A stretch of 64,000 nt of DNA from assembly GCA_938027685.1 (NCBI GenBank), contig CALJAM010000023.1, positions 33,370 to 97,369 of the forward strand, given 5' to 3'. This DNA comes from an uncultured Bryobacteraceae bacterium. Lineage in GTDB: Bacteria > Acidobacteriota > Terriglobia > Bryobacterales > Bryobacteraceae. The notes below the pieces were generated by a model. The model was not told the DNA's origin, did not search any database, and saw only the letters and a program-made list of their open reading frames with translations. This document shows positions 27,111 to 36,013 of this stretch, one piece after another. Each line of letters starts with the position of its first letter. Position 1 is the first letter of the stretch. The translations under genes were made by a program, and so were the position numbers.

Positions 27111-28514
27111 ATGTCAAACTTACTCGGTCGCCGCGAGTTTCTGGCCCTAGCCGGCGGCGCGGCCTTGGGCTTCGCTGTCCCTCGCCCCAACTTCGTCATC
27201 GTGCTCTGCGACGATCTCGGCTACGGCGACCTGGGTTGCTACGGCAGCACGCGCATCCGCACGCCCCACCTCGACCGCTTCGCCGGGCAGGGCGTCCGTT
27301 TCACGGACTGTTATTCGGCTGCGCCCGTTTGCTCGCCGGCTCGCGCCGCCCTGCTCACCGGCCTCGTCCCCGATCGCGTCGGTGTTTACAATTGGATCCC
27401 CGAAGGCAGCGTGATGCACCTGCCCCGCGGCCAGGCGACCTTCGCCCAGGCGCTTCAGCGCGCAGGCTACGCCACCTGTCACGTCGGCAAGTGGCACTGC
27501 AACGGCAAATTCAACTCGCCCGAACAGCCGCAGCCGTCCGATCACGGCTTCGATCATTGGTTCGCGACGCAGAACAACGCCGCCCCCAGTCACGCCGATC
27601 CGGTGAACTTCGTTCGCAATGGCAAGGCCGTCGGTCCGCTCCGAGGCAATGCAAGCACCCTGGTCGTCACCGAGGCCATCGAGTGGCTGCGCCGCCTGCC
27701 GCCGGGGAAGCCCTTCTGCCTTTTCCTCTGCTTCCACGCCCCGCACGAGCCGATCGCAGCCGATCGGGAATTCCTCGAGCTCTACCGCGGGATGGCGGAG
27801 CCGGGTGAGGCGCTCTACTGCGCCAATGTGACGCAGATGGATCATGAGTTCGGACGCCTGATGCGCTACCTCGACGAGTCCGGCCATGCCGACCGTACGT
27901 TGGTGTTCTTTACCAGCGACAACGGGCCGGAAACGCTCAACCGTTACAAAGGCGCCTGGCGCTCGTACGGCTCGCCGGGGCCCTTACGCGGCATGAAACT
28001 GCACTTGTACGAAGGGGGCATCCGCGTGCCCGGCCTGCTGCGCTGGCCCGGGCGGGCACAACCCGGGCGAACGATCGCCGAGCCGATTTCCGGCTTGGAT
28101 CTGTTCCCAACTCTCTGCGCCGCCGCCGGCATCGCGACGCCCAGAGGCCTGGACGGAGCCAACATCCTGCCGGCCTTCGACGGTCGGCCCCTCCGTCGCG
28201 ATAAGCCGCTTTACTGGCATTACTACAACGCTCTCAGCCGCCCCAAGGCCGCCTTACGCGTGGGCAACTGGAAAATTCTGGGCATCCCCGACCGCGCTAC
28301 GCCCCGACCGGCAGGCAGCGTCTTCGATCCGGCCCAGGACATGCCCTACATCAAACAGGCTCGTCTGGTGGAATTCGAGCTGTACGACCTGGCGAGCGAC
28401 CCGGCCGAGGCCAACGATCTGGCGGCTCGCGAAGCGGGACGGCGAAAGCGGTTGGCCGCACAACTGGCAGAGATGCATCGCCAGGTTCAAGCGCAAGGCC
28501 CCGTCTGGAAGTAA
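27111..28514 (+). CDS. Type I sulfatase (Cys-type), probable Tat substrate
   Basis: A 467-residue sulfatase. The N-terminus MSNLLGRREFLALAGGAALG is a twin-arginine-like signal. Then LCDDLGYGDLGCYG with metal Asp residues, the formylglycine motif CSPARAALLTG (Cys at about residue 73), VGKWHCNG, HAPHEPI, TSDNGPE, and GMKLHLYEGGIRVPG. GAGGAGAAC immediately precedes ATG 27111. It differs from the sulfatase at 11770-13302 in sequence and length, so the two probably have different substrates. The organism also needs a formylglycine maturase, which is not in the window. It converges on smc with 9 bp between stops. Confidence 0.93.
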   Translation: MSNLLGRREFLALAGGAALGFAVPRPNFVIVLCDDLGYGDLGCYGSTRIRTPHLDRFAGQGVRFTDCYSAAPVCSPARAALLTGLVPDRVGVYNWIPEGSVMHLPRGQATFAQALQRAGYATCHVGKWHCNGKFNSPEQPQPSDHGFDHWFATQNNAAPSHADPVNFVRNGKAVGPLRGNASTLVVTEAIEWLRRLPPGKPFCLFLCFHAPHEPIAADREFLELYRGMAEPGEALYCANVTQMDHEFGRLMRYLDESGHADRTLVFFTSDNGPETLNRYKGAWRSYGSPGPLRGMKLHLYEGGIRVPGLLRWPGRAQPGRTIAEPISGLDLFPTLCAAAGIATPRGLDGANILPAFDGRPLRRDKPLYWHYYNALSRPKAALRVGNWKILGIPDRATPRPAGSVFDPAQDMPYIKQARLVEFELYDLASDPAEANDLAAREAGRRKRLAAQLAEMHRQVQAQGPVWK

Positions 28515-28523
28515 CTAACGATC

Positions 28524-31500
28524 TCAGGCGCGCGCGGCCGTCTCCATGACCGGCTCATGCGGCGCCTCCGGCGTGCGCAAACGCACAGACACCAGCTTGG
28601 AAACGCCCGGCTCTTCCATGGTGACGCCGTAAAGGGCCTCGGCCGCCTCCATGGTCCGCTTGGTGTGCGTGATGACGATGAACTGCGTGTGAGCGGACAT
28701 CTCCCGCAGGATGCGCATGAGGCGGTCGATGTTGGGATCATCGAGCGGCGCGTCGACTTCATCGAGTACGCAGAACGGACTGGGTTGATACCTGAAGACG
28801 GCCAGCAGCAGGGCCAACGCCGTCAGCGCCTTTTCGCCGCCCGAGAGCAGCAGCACGTTCTGAAGTCGCTTGCCGGGCGGCGAGGCGACGATGTCAATGC
28901 CGGATTCGGTCAGATTTTCCGGATCGGTCAGCCGCATCTCGGCGGCGCCCCCGTTGAACAGGCGCTGGAACATTTCTTTGAAATGTTGGTTTATCTCCGC
29001 GAAGGCTTCCTGGAACCGCTTGCGTGTTTCCGCGTCGATCTCGCGGATGGCCTGTTCGGTGTCGCGGATGGAGTCCAGCAGGTCCTGGCGTTGCGCGTTG
29101 AGGAAGTTGTACCGCTGTTCGGTTTCCTGGAACTCTTCGAGGGCCTGCGGATTCACCGGTCCCAGAGCCTCCAGACGCTCAAGCAGCTCCCGGTACCTCT
29201 GTTCGGCCGCAGCAAGCTCCTCCTCGCCGGGCAACGTTTCCTCGGCGCTTGCCAGCTCCGCAGCCGGCATTCCGAGCTCTTTCCGGCTCGTCTCGTCCAG
29301 GTAGCGCAGATCGGCCTGTCGGCGCACCAGCTCGACCTCGACCTCGGAGCGGTTCTGCTGCGCAGCCTGCACCTCGGCGTGCAAGCCGCGCAGTTCCTCA
29401 CCCAGCGCCATCAGCTCTTCTCGACGGGCGCTTTCGGCCTCCTCCAGTTCGCGGGCCTGCTGTGAGAGGCCTGCGATCTCGGTCTGAAGCGACTCCAACT
29501 GCCGGGCAAGGTGCTCGCTCCGCTCAACCAGAGCGGCTTTCTGCGATGCGAGCTGCTCGAGTTCGTTCGCGAGCGTCCTGCGTCTGCCGGCGACGCTGCG
29601 CTGCTCGGCTTCCAAACGCGCCAGGACCGCCGCCTGGCCCCGCCGCCGCTCTTCCAGGGTCGCCAGAACGGCGCGCAAGGAAGCGTGCTCGTCGGCGGCC
29701 TGCGCCGCCGCCTTTCTGAGCTCTTCCAGCCGGCGCCGCTCCTCGGCCAGCCGCGATTCCTGTTCCCGTTGCGCGTTCTCCTTCTCCGCGATGCTCCGCA
29801 GAGTACGATCGCGGCGTTCCGCGATCGCAGCCTTCTCGCGCGCCAACCGCTCGCGCTCCATCGCCGCGACTTGCAGGCGCGATCGAGCTCGCCCGAGTTC
29901 CTCGGCCAACTTCCGGCGCTCGTGCTCGAGCGCCACGATCTGCTTGTCCAGGTCGTGCCGGGCCGCGCGCAGCGTTTCCAGTTCCTGCTCGAGGCGCGAA
30001 ATGCGACCCGTCAACTCCTCCAGGCGGACGCTCAGGGCCGCCAGCTCCTTCTCGCGCGACTGCGCCAGCGCCCGCAGCTCGCGCAGTTCGCGCTTCAGAG
30101 CCAGCGGGCCTCCTCCCGATTTGCGACCGCCGCTTAAGGCGTGTCCGTGGTACCAGGCGCCGTCGGCGAGCAGCAGGTACAACTCCGGGTGCGCCGTCGC
30201 CAGACCACGCGCCTCGTTCTCGTCGTCCACCAGCCGGCAGGAGTTTACGCGCGGCAGGGCGTTGCGCAACCGCCCGCCCAATCCGTCGCTCCAGCGCAGC
30301 ACATCGCACAGCCGCCGGACACCCGCATCTTCGCGGCCCGAGCCCGCCGCGGAAACCCCAGCTGCGCCCTCGCCCGGGACGACCAGGAAGGTGGCTTGTC
30401 CGTCACCCAGCGAGCGCAGCAGCTTAAGGCCGAGCTGCGCCTGCTCCCAGGAGTCCACCAGCACGTATTCCAGCTCGGCGTGCAGAAACGTTTCGACCGC
30501 CTTCTCCCAAGCCGGGTCTACTTCGAGAAAATCCGCCAGCACGCCCAGCGGCCGGAAGTCCCCCGCTTGTCCACGCTCGACGGCGGAGAACAGTTGCTTG
30601 ACCGCTTCCGTGGTGTATGCACGGTGGGAAAGGATCTGCTCGAGGGAATCGCGGCGCGCACGCAGTGCGGAAAGCTCGGCGTGAAGGCGCTCCTGCTCGC
30701 GACGCGCTTGGGCCGCCTCCGCCCGCGCCGCTTCGAGCGCATCCTCGACCCGACGGCGACGTTCATCCAGCTCGGCGAGCTGGTGCCGGCGGCTGGAGAC
30801 CTTCTCATCGATCTCGCTTTCGCTTTGCTCGAGCCAACCCAGATCCTGCGCGGCCGACTGTTCATCGCGAGCCACGCGCGCCGCATCCCGCTCGATGGCG
30901 GCCAGGTGTTCCTCGGCTTGCGCGAGCTGGTTGCGCAGGCTCGCCACCTCGCCCATCAGGCGCAGGACGGCCTGGCGCGAGCTCTCGATGGCTCGCTCGC
31001 GTTCCGCCAGCTTCCGCTCGAGTTCGGCCCGCTCGCGGCTCTTGGCCTCCAGGCGTTCGCGCAACGCCGTTTCCTGCTGCTCGAAAGCCGCGAGGGCGGA
31101 CTTCTGGTCGGTCAGTTCGCGCGCCAGCTCTTGCTCGCGCTCCTCCAGACGGGCAACCTCGACGGCGCCGTCCCGCAAACGCTCCTCGATTCCCCCAACC
31201 TGATTCTTCTGCGATTCCAACTGGCCGCGGGTACGCTCCAGGCCCACCTCGAGCTCAGCCAGGCGGCGGCGCGCCTCCGAGAGCTCTTTTTCGAGGCGAA
31301 AGACCTCGTCCTGGAGCTCCTTGTGCGCCAGCTCTTTTGCGGCAGCCTGCTTGCTCAAGGCCTCCAGGCGGGCGCCCGCCAAATTCAGCTCCACCGCGAT
31401 GCGAGCCGCCTCGCGCTCTAGCACCCGGTAGCGCGCAGCCAGCACCAGCCGGAGTTGCGTCGACATCTGCGCCTTCAGATCCTGGTATCGACGCGCCTTG

Positions 31501-32189
31501 GCGGCCTGACGCTTGAGCGAGTTCATCTGGCGGCCGACCTCTTCCAGGATGTCGAAGACGCGCTCCAGGTTGTGCTTGGCGGCCTCCAGCTTCGCTTCGG
31601 CCAGCTTGCGTTTGGTCTTGAAACGGCTGATGCCGGCCGCCTCTTCGATCACCAGGCGGCGATCCTGCGGTTTCGAGCTGAGGATCTGCCCGATGCGGCC
31701 CTGCTCGATGATGGCGTAGGAATCCGGGCCCAGGCCGGTGCCAAGGAAGAGGTCCTGGATGTCGCGGAGACGGGCGGGGCGCCCGTCGATGAGATACTCG
31801 CTTTCGCCCGAGCGGAAGAGGCGTCGCGTGATGGTGATCTGCCGAGGCAGCGACTGCGCTTTGCCGTTCACCGGCTTGCCGTTGACCTTGCCGGCTTGGT
31901 CGAGCGGCGCCGCCTCGACGCCGGGTTCGGCCAAGGTCATCGTGACCTGCGCCAGCGAAACCGGCTTGCGGTCGCGGGTCCCGGCGAAGATCACGTCTTC
32001 CATCCGCGCCCCGCGAAGGGTGCGGGCCGATTGCTCGCCCAGCACCCACTGGATCGCGTCGGCCAGGTTCGATTTGCCGCAGCCGTTTGGCCCGACGATG
32101 GCGACGATTCCCGCACCCTCGAAGCGCAGCTCGGTGCGATCGGCGAACGACTTGAAGCCCTGGAGTTCCAGACGCTTTAGTTTCAGCAA
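28524..32189 (-). CDS. smc: Chromosome segregation protein SMC
   Basis: A 1221-residue SMC ATPase that compacts and helps segregate the chromosome with ScpA and ScpB. N-terminal head: GFKSFADRTELRF and Walker A GPNGCGKSNLADAI (about residues 32-45). Two long Glu/Arg/Leu/Ala-rich coiled coils (about 165-495 and 680-1010) flank a hinge (about 505-660: LGVLADFLEVDPAWEKAVE). The C-terminal head has LLLSGGEKALTALALL and Walker B VLDEVDAPLDD. Length is normal. The start is TTG 32189 with GAGGT 9 nt upstream. The coiled coils generate many spurious readings in other frames. No scpA or scpB lies nearby; a 201-bp gap precedes it. Confidence 0.97.
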   Translation of the reverse strand: MLKLKRLELQGFKSFADRTELRFEGAGIVAIVGPNGCGKSNLADAIQWVLGEQSARTLRGARMEDVIFAGTRDRKPVSLAQVTMTLAEPGVEAAPLDQAGKVNGKPVNGKAQSLPRQITITRRLFRSGESEYLIDGRPARLRDIQDLFLGTGLGPDSYAIIEQGRIGQILSSKPQDRRLVIEEAAGISRFKTKRKLAEAKLEAAKHNLERVFDILEEVGRQMNSLKRQAAKARRYQDLKAQMSTQLRLVLAARYRVLEREAARIAVELNLAGARLEALSKQAAAKELAHKELQDEVFRLEKELSEARRRLAELEVGLERTRGQLESQKNQVGGIEERLRDGAVEVARLEEREQELARELTDQKSALAAFEQQETALRERLEAKSRERAELERKLAERERAIESSRQAVLRLMGEVASLRNQLAQAEEHLAAIERDAARVARDEQSAAQDLGWLEQSESEIDEKVSSRRHQLAELDERRRRVEDALEAARAEAAQARREQERLHAELSALRARRDSLEQILSHRAYTTEAVKQLFSAVERGQAGDFRPLGVLADFLEVDPAWEKAVETFLHAELEYVLVDSWEQAQLGLKLLRSLGDGQATFLVVPGEGAAGVSAAGSGREDAGVRRLCDVLRWSDGLGGRLRNALPRVNSCRLVDDENEARGLATAHPELYLLLADGAWYHGHALSGGRKSGGGPLALKRELRELRALAQSREKELAALSVRLEELTGRISRLEQELETLRAARHDLDKQIVALEHERRKLAEELGRARSRLQVAAMERERLAREKAAIAERRDRTLRSIAEKENAQREQESRLAEERRRLEELRKAAAQAADEHASLRAVLATLEERRRGQAAVLARLEAEQRSVAGRRRTLANELEQLASQKAALVERSEHLARQLESLQTEIAGLSQQARELEEAESARREELMALGEELRGLHAEVQAAQQNRSEVEVELVRRQADLRYLDETSRKELGMPAAELASAEETLPGEEELAAAEQRYRELLERLEALGPVNPQALEEFQETEQRYNFLNAQRQDLLDSIRDTEQAIREIDAETRKRFQEAFAEINQHFKEMFQRLFNGGAAEMRLTDPENLTESGIDIVASPPGKRLQNVLLLSGGEKALTALALLLAVFRYQPSPFCVLDEVDAPLDDPNIDRLMRILREMSAHTQFIVITHTKRTMEAAEALYGVTMEEPGVSKLVSVRLRTPEAPHEPVMETAARA

Positions 32190-32390
32190 TGTTTTCCGAC
32201 CTCGCTTGCTGGGCGCCTGCGGACGCCGGAATCAGCCGACACCGGGTGGCCGCGGCGCCCCGAGCGAACCCGCCCGGGGTTGGTTCTATGGTAACCGGAT
32301 TCGACCCCGAAGTAAAGCGCGTGGGCGCCGACTTGTAGGCCAACCAGCACCAAAGGCCCAACATCTAGGGGTCGGGTCGACACCGATCGC

Positions 32391-33293
32391 TCAAAACCGC
32401 TGGCGCAAGCGTCGCCAATGCCGGACCGCCGACCCAGGCGTCAACCAGCGCACCCACTCCCGCAGGAACCGCAGCGCCCTGCCCCGGTTCCAGCCAACTC
32501 CCACCGCCAGGCTCGCCAGCAGCTTGGTCAGCGAGGGACGCAGCGGCTCGAAGAACTGATCCCGGTGGTCGATCAGAAAGGCCGTGTAGGCGTAAATCCA
32601 CTCGAACGGAACGTAGCCGTAGTGCCGCTTGAGCACGCTCAACGCCTCGCGGAAGACGCGGCGTCGCTGCCCCAGCGTCTTGCCGGCAAGCCGGATGCGC
32701 GAGTTCGCCAGCACCGCGTCGGTTTTCTGAAGCGGCGCCAGGCGCGCAACGCGGATCCAGAGATCGTAATCGAAAGCGCACTCTAGATCCGGATCCAGCA
32801 GCCCCGCTTTCAGAAATATTTCGCGCCGCAGAAAGCACGCCGGCTGGCAGATGTAACACTCGTGAGCGAGCAGCACGGGATCGAAAGGACGCGTGGGATA
32901 GCGCCGGATGAGACGGCCGTCTTCCGTGATCCAGTTTGCCTCGCCGTACACACCGCCCGCCTCCGGATGCGCGGTGAGGCATTCGACCGCGGTCCGCACA
33001 GCGCCCGGCAGATAAGTGTCGTCGCCGTTCAGAAATGCAAAGATTTCGCCGCTCGAAAGACGAAAACCGCGGTTGACGGCGTCGGCCGTTCCGCGATCAG
33101 GTTCAGAAATTACCCGCAAACGGTCACGATATTTCGCCAGAATTTCCAGCGTGCCGTCGGTGGACCCCCCGTCCATCACGATGTACTCGATGCGGGGATA
33201 ATCCTGGTTGAGAACGCTCAGGACGGTCTCCTCGATGAAATCGACGAGGTTGTAGACGGGAGTGACGATGCTGACCAGCGGATACTCACCCAT
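32391..33293 (-). CDS. Family 2 glycosyltransferase
   Basis: A 300-residue GT-A fold transferase using a nucleotide sugar. Signs are LVSIVTPVYNLVDFIEETVLSV (split) at the N-terminus, QDYPRIEYIVMDGGSTDGT, EPDRGTADAVNRGF, the DxD-like FAFLNGDDTYLPG, and ICQPACFLRREIF with FDYDLWIRVA further on. A cytoplasmic enzyme by family, probably making surface glycans or glycolipids; the C-terminal tail has one weak hydrophobic stretch. ATG 33293 is chosen since the motif starts 7 residues later; the longer reading is low-complexity. A CATAAT 17 nt upstream may be its -10. It lies divergent to the DapA-like gene and upstream of smc, without evident linkage. Confidence 0.88.
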   Translation of the reverse strand: MGEYPLVSIVTPVYNLVDFIEETVLSVLNQDYPRIEYIVMDGGSTDGTLEILAKYRDRLRVISEPDRGTADAVNRGFRLSSGEIFAFLNGDDTYLPGAVRTAVECLTAHPEAGGVYGEANWITEDGRLIRRYPTRPFDPVLLAHECYICQPACFLRREIFLKAGLLDPDLECAFDYDLWIRVARLAPLQKTDAVLANSRIRLAGKTLGQRRRVFREALSVLKRHYGYVPFEWIYAYTAFLIDHRDQFFEPLRPSLTKLLASLAVGVGWNRGRALRFLREWVRWLTPGSAVRHWRRLRQRF

Positions 33294-33444
33294 CCCGCAG
33301 GCTCGCACTTCATTATGACACGACGGCACCGGACGCCCGGCGCCGCGGCGCACCCGCAACACGCCGCCTCGCCTCAACTGCGGTGAAGCGATTACAATGT
33401 CAGCTTGCGGCAGGCGCAAGGCTCCGCAGCCGCGAAGCATCTCA

Positions 33445-34368
33445 ATGACCAGAGGCGAAGCGACCGCCCTGGGTGGCGTTATGGTGGCCGCTCTGACCCC
33501 CAGACGGGCGGGTGAAACTAAAGTGGACTCCGGAGCGGTTCTCGCGTTACTTGAGTTCCTGGCGAGCAGCGGAGTCGAGGGCGTCGTGCTGATGGGCACG
33601 ACCGGTGAGTTCACGAACTTCGACGTGGACGAGCGCCGCCGTCTCATCGAACAAGCGGTCCGTAACAGCCGCGTACCTGTCATAGCCTGCGTCGCTCACA
33701 GCACGCTGGACGGCGCCCTGCTTCTGGCGCGAGCTGCCGTCGGCGCGGGCGCAGCCGCCTTGCTCATCATGCCGCCGCACTTCTTCCGCTATCGCCAGCC
33801 GGAAGTGAAGGAATACCTGCTGCGCTTCGCAGCCGAGTTGAAGGGGGCCGCGCCGATCTATCTCTACAACATTCCCTTCTTCACCAACGAACTCGCCGCC
33901 GAAACCGCCATCGAGCTGCTTTCCACCGGCCTGTTCGCAGGCATCAAGGATTCCAGCGGCCGCTGGGAAAACTTCGTCAAACTGCGCGCCGCCAGGCAGC
34001 GATGCGGCTTTCGCCTGTTAATAGGCAACGACGTCCTGTTCACTCCCGCGCGATCGGCGGGCGCCGACGGAGTTATCTCCGGCTGCGCCTGCGCCATTCC
34101 TGAGTTGCTGGTGGCGCTCGACGAGGCCATCGCCCGCGGCGACGCCGAGCGGCGAGAACGGCTCGACGCGCACCTGCACGAGTTCATCGCGTGGGTCGAC
34201 AGCTTTCCCGCCCCGATGGCGATCCGCGAAGCCCTGAGCGTGCGCGGCCTGGCCGCGGGCCCGCACGCCGTGCCGCTTTCGCCTGAAGAACAGCGCCGCC
34301 TCGCGCAGTTCCGCACCTGGTTCGCGGAGTGGCTCCCCCAGGTGCTGACAAAATGCCGCAATGCGTAG
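33445..34368 (+). CDS. Dihydrodipicolinate synthase / N-acetylneuraminate lyase family protein
   Basis: A 307-residue class I aldolase of the DapA/NanA superfamily. The GTTGEFTNF pyruvate-binding motif (about residues 45-53), LIMPPHFFRY, YLYNIPFFTN with the conserved Tyr, and GIKDSSGRWENF with the Schiff-base Lys (about residue 162) are present. Family members include DapA, sialic-acid lyase and 2-keto-3-deoxy-sugar-acid aldolases or dehydratases. The order of neighbours does not support lysine synthesis; a 2-keto-3-deoxy acid substrate is plausible but unproven. ATG 33445 is chosen; a start at 33397 would overlap a TACAAT promoter-like hexamer. It is the first gene of a five-gene overlapping unit. 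Confidence 0.87.
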   Translation: MTRGEATALGGVMVAALTPRRAGETKVDSGAVLALLEFLASSGVEGVVLMGTTGEFTNFDVDERRRLIEQAVRNSRVPVIACVAHSTLDGALLLARAAVGAGAAALLIMPPHFFRYRQPEVKEYLLRFAAELKGAAPIYLYNIPFFTNELAAETAIELLSTGLFAGIKDSSGRWENFVKLRAARQRCGFRLLIGNDVLFTPARSAGADGVISGCACAIPELLVALDEAIARGDAERRERLDAHLHEFIAWVDSFPAPMAIREALSVRGLAAGPHAVPLSPEEQRRLAQFRTWFAEWLPQVLTKCRNA

Positions 34369-36013
34369 GCTGCCATCAGCTTCGATGCTGGCCGTCTCCG
34401 CGGCCCTTGCGGCGCAGCTTCTGGCGCCGGGACCGCAGGTAGCTACGTTCTTCTCCGATGCCGACGATTCCGATCAGCCCTTCGGACTCTACCTCCCAAA
34501 GAACTACGATCCGAGCCGCAAGTACCCGCTCGTCATCAGCCTTCACGGCGCCGGCTCCAATCACCGGCTCAATCTCAGGCGGGTTTTCGGCCGCGGCAAT
34601 CTGCTCGGCGAAACCGATGCCGAAGCCACCCGACGTTTCCCGCCCCTTCCGGAGGTGGATTTCATCGTGGCCACGCCGCTCGCGCGGGGCACGATGGGTT
34701 ACCAGGGCCTCGCGGAGAAAGACGTCTACGACACGCTCGCCGAAGTAAAAAAGCGGTTTTCGGTGGACGAAGATCGCGTCTACCTCACCGGCCTTTCGAT
34801 GGGGGGCGGGGGAGCGCTGCGTCTGGCCTTGACGCGTCCCGACGTCTGGGCCGCTGTGGCAGCGGTCTGTCCCGCCGTCCCTGCCGGGCTCGAGCCGCTG
34901 GCGCCGAACGCGCTCAACCTGCCTGTACGCCTTTTCCACGGCGAACTCGATCCGCTCGTGCCGGTCGCAGTCTCGCGCAAATGGCACCGCTTGCTGCTCG
35001 ACCACGGCGTGCACGCCGAGTACATCGAATATCCTGGCGTCCGTCACAACGCATGGGACCGAGCCTATCAGGACGCCGCCATTTTCCGCTGGTTCGCCCA
35101 GCACCGGCGGGAGCGTTTTCCCAAGCGCGTACGGTTCACGACCGAGGCCTACAAATACCGCCGCGCGTACTGGGTGGAGATAGACGGGTTGACGCCGGGA
35201 CAACCAGCCTCGCTGGATGCACAGTTCACGGGACCCAACCAACTCGATGTCCGCACCGTGGGCTTGGACGGCTTCACGCTGAAGCTCGAAGGGCACCCGA
35301 GCTACGACTCCTCCCGGCCCCTGGAAGCCACCGTGGACGGCCAACCGCTCACCCTGCCGGCCCGCTCGCCTGCGTGCTTTCGTAAGAAGGGCAAGGGCTG
35401 GGAACGAGGTCGCTATGAGCCCCCCGCGGGCGCGAAGCGGCCCGGGCTTGAGGGCCCCATCGGAGAGGCCTTCGCGGGACGGCATATCTATGTCTACGGC
35501 ACGATGGCGCCCGGCTCGGAGGACGAAATCGAAATCCGTCGTCGCACCGCCGCCCTGGCGGCCGATTGGTCCACGCCCAGGGGTCGTCTGCTTGTTTTCT
35601 TCCGGGTCCTGGCCGACAACGAGGTCACCGAAGCCGACCTCTACGGGAGTCACTTGATCCTCTTCGGTAATCGCCACACGAACCTCCTGATTGCGCGCCT
35701 GGCCGACCAACTACCTCTCGAACTGAACCCGGGCGCTGCCGACTACGGCTTGGTCTTCGTGGCGCCGGCCGGAGGCCGGCTGGTAGTGGTCAACTCCGGG
35801 CTGCCTTTTTGGACGGGCGCCGAGCGCGCGCAACGCGGCGGCTTCGGCTTCGTCCCGCTCGTGCCCCGCCTGCTGGACAGTTTCCAGGACTTCATCCTCT
35901 TCAAGGGTTCGCTCGAGCATGTCATCGCCGAGGGCCGCTTTGACAGGAGCTGGAAGGTTCCCCCGGAAGCGGCCGCCAGGATGCTAGCTACGGGAGCAGT
36001 CAAAATCCGATGA
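34361..36013 (+). CDS. Secreted alpha/beta-hydrolase (esterase / prolyl-oligopeptidase-like) with C-terminal extension
   Basis: A 550-residue predicted exported protein with a signal peptide at about residues 1-20. The N-terminal half (about 35-255) is an alpha/beta-hydrolase resembling feruloyl-esterase or dienelactone-type enzymes: LVISLHGAGSNH, catalytic Ser in TGLSMGGGGA, Asp in GELDPLVP and His in PGVRHNAWDR. The C-terminal ~290 residues (VTTEAYKYRRAYWVEID-like strands, GRHIYVYGTMAPGSEDE, LILFGNRHTNLL) form a domain I do not recognise, also found in acidobacterial and planctomycete esterases as far as I recall. It overlaps the DapA-like gene by 8 nt and the decarboxylase gene by 4 nt. 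Substrate unknown. Confidence 0.8.
   Translation: MRRLPSASMLAVSAALAAQLLAPGPQVATFFSDADDSDQPFGLYLPKNYDPSRKYPLVISLHGAGSNHRLNLRRVFGRGNLLGETDAEATRRFPPLPEVDFIVATPLARGTMGYQGLAEKDVYDTLAEVKKRFSVDEDRVYLTGLSMGGGGALRLALTRPDVWAAVAAVCPAVPAGLEPLAPNALNLPVRLFHGELDPLVPVAVSRKWHRLLLDHGVHAEYIEYPGVRHNAWDRAYQDAAIFRWFAQHRRERFPKRVRFTTEAYKYRRAYWVEIDGLTPGQPASLDAQFTGPNQLDVRTVGLDGFTLKLEGHPSYDSSRPLEATVDGQPLTLPARSPACFRKKGKGWERGRYEPPAGAKRPGLEGPIGEAFAGRHIYVYGTMAPGSEDEIEIRRRTAALAADWSTPRGRLLVFFRVLADNEVTEADLYGSHLILFGNRHTNLLIARLADQLPLELNPGAADYGLVFVAPAGGRLVVVNSGLPFWTGAERAQRGGFGFVPLVPRLLDSFQDFILFKGSLEHVIAEGRFDRSWKVPPEAAARMLATGAVKIR

Noticed and set aside
30141..31421. Plus-strand open frame of 426 codons opposite smc
   Set aside because: The repetitive coiled-coil codons of smc keep several frames open; no independent evidence.
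32190..32390. Possible tRNA in the gap upstream of smc (a GTCGAATCC-like T-loop on the minus strand)
   Set aside because: No pairing acceptor, D or anticodon arms could be drawn around it.
34376..35710. Minus-strand open frame of 444 codons opposite the esterase
   Set aside because: No domain, and the sense gene has a full catalytic triad.
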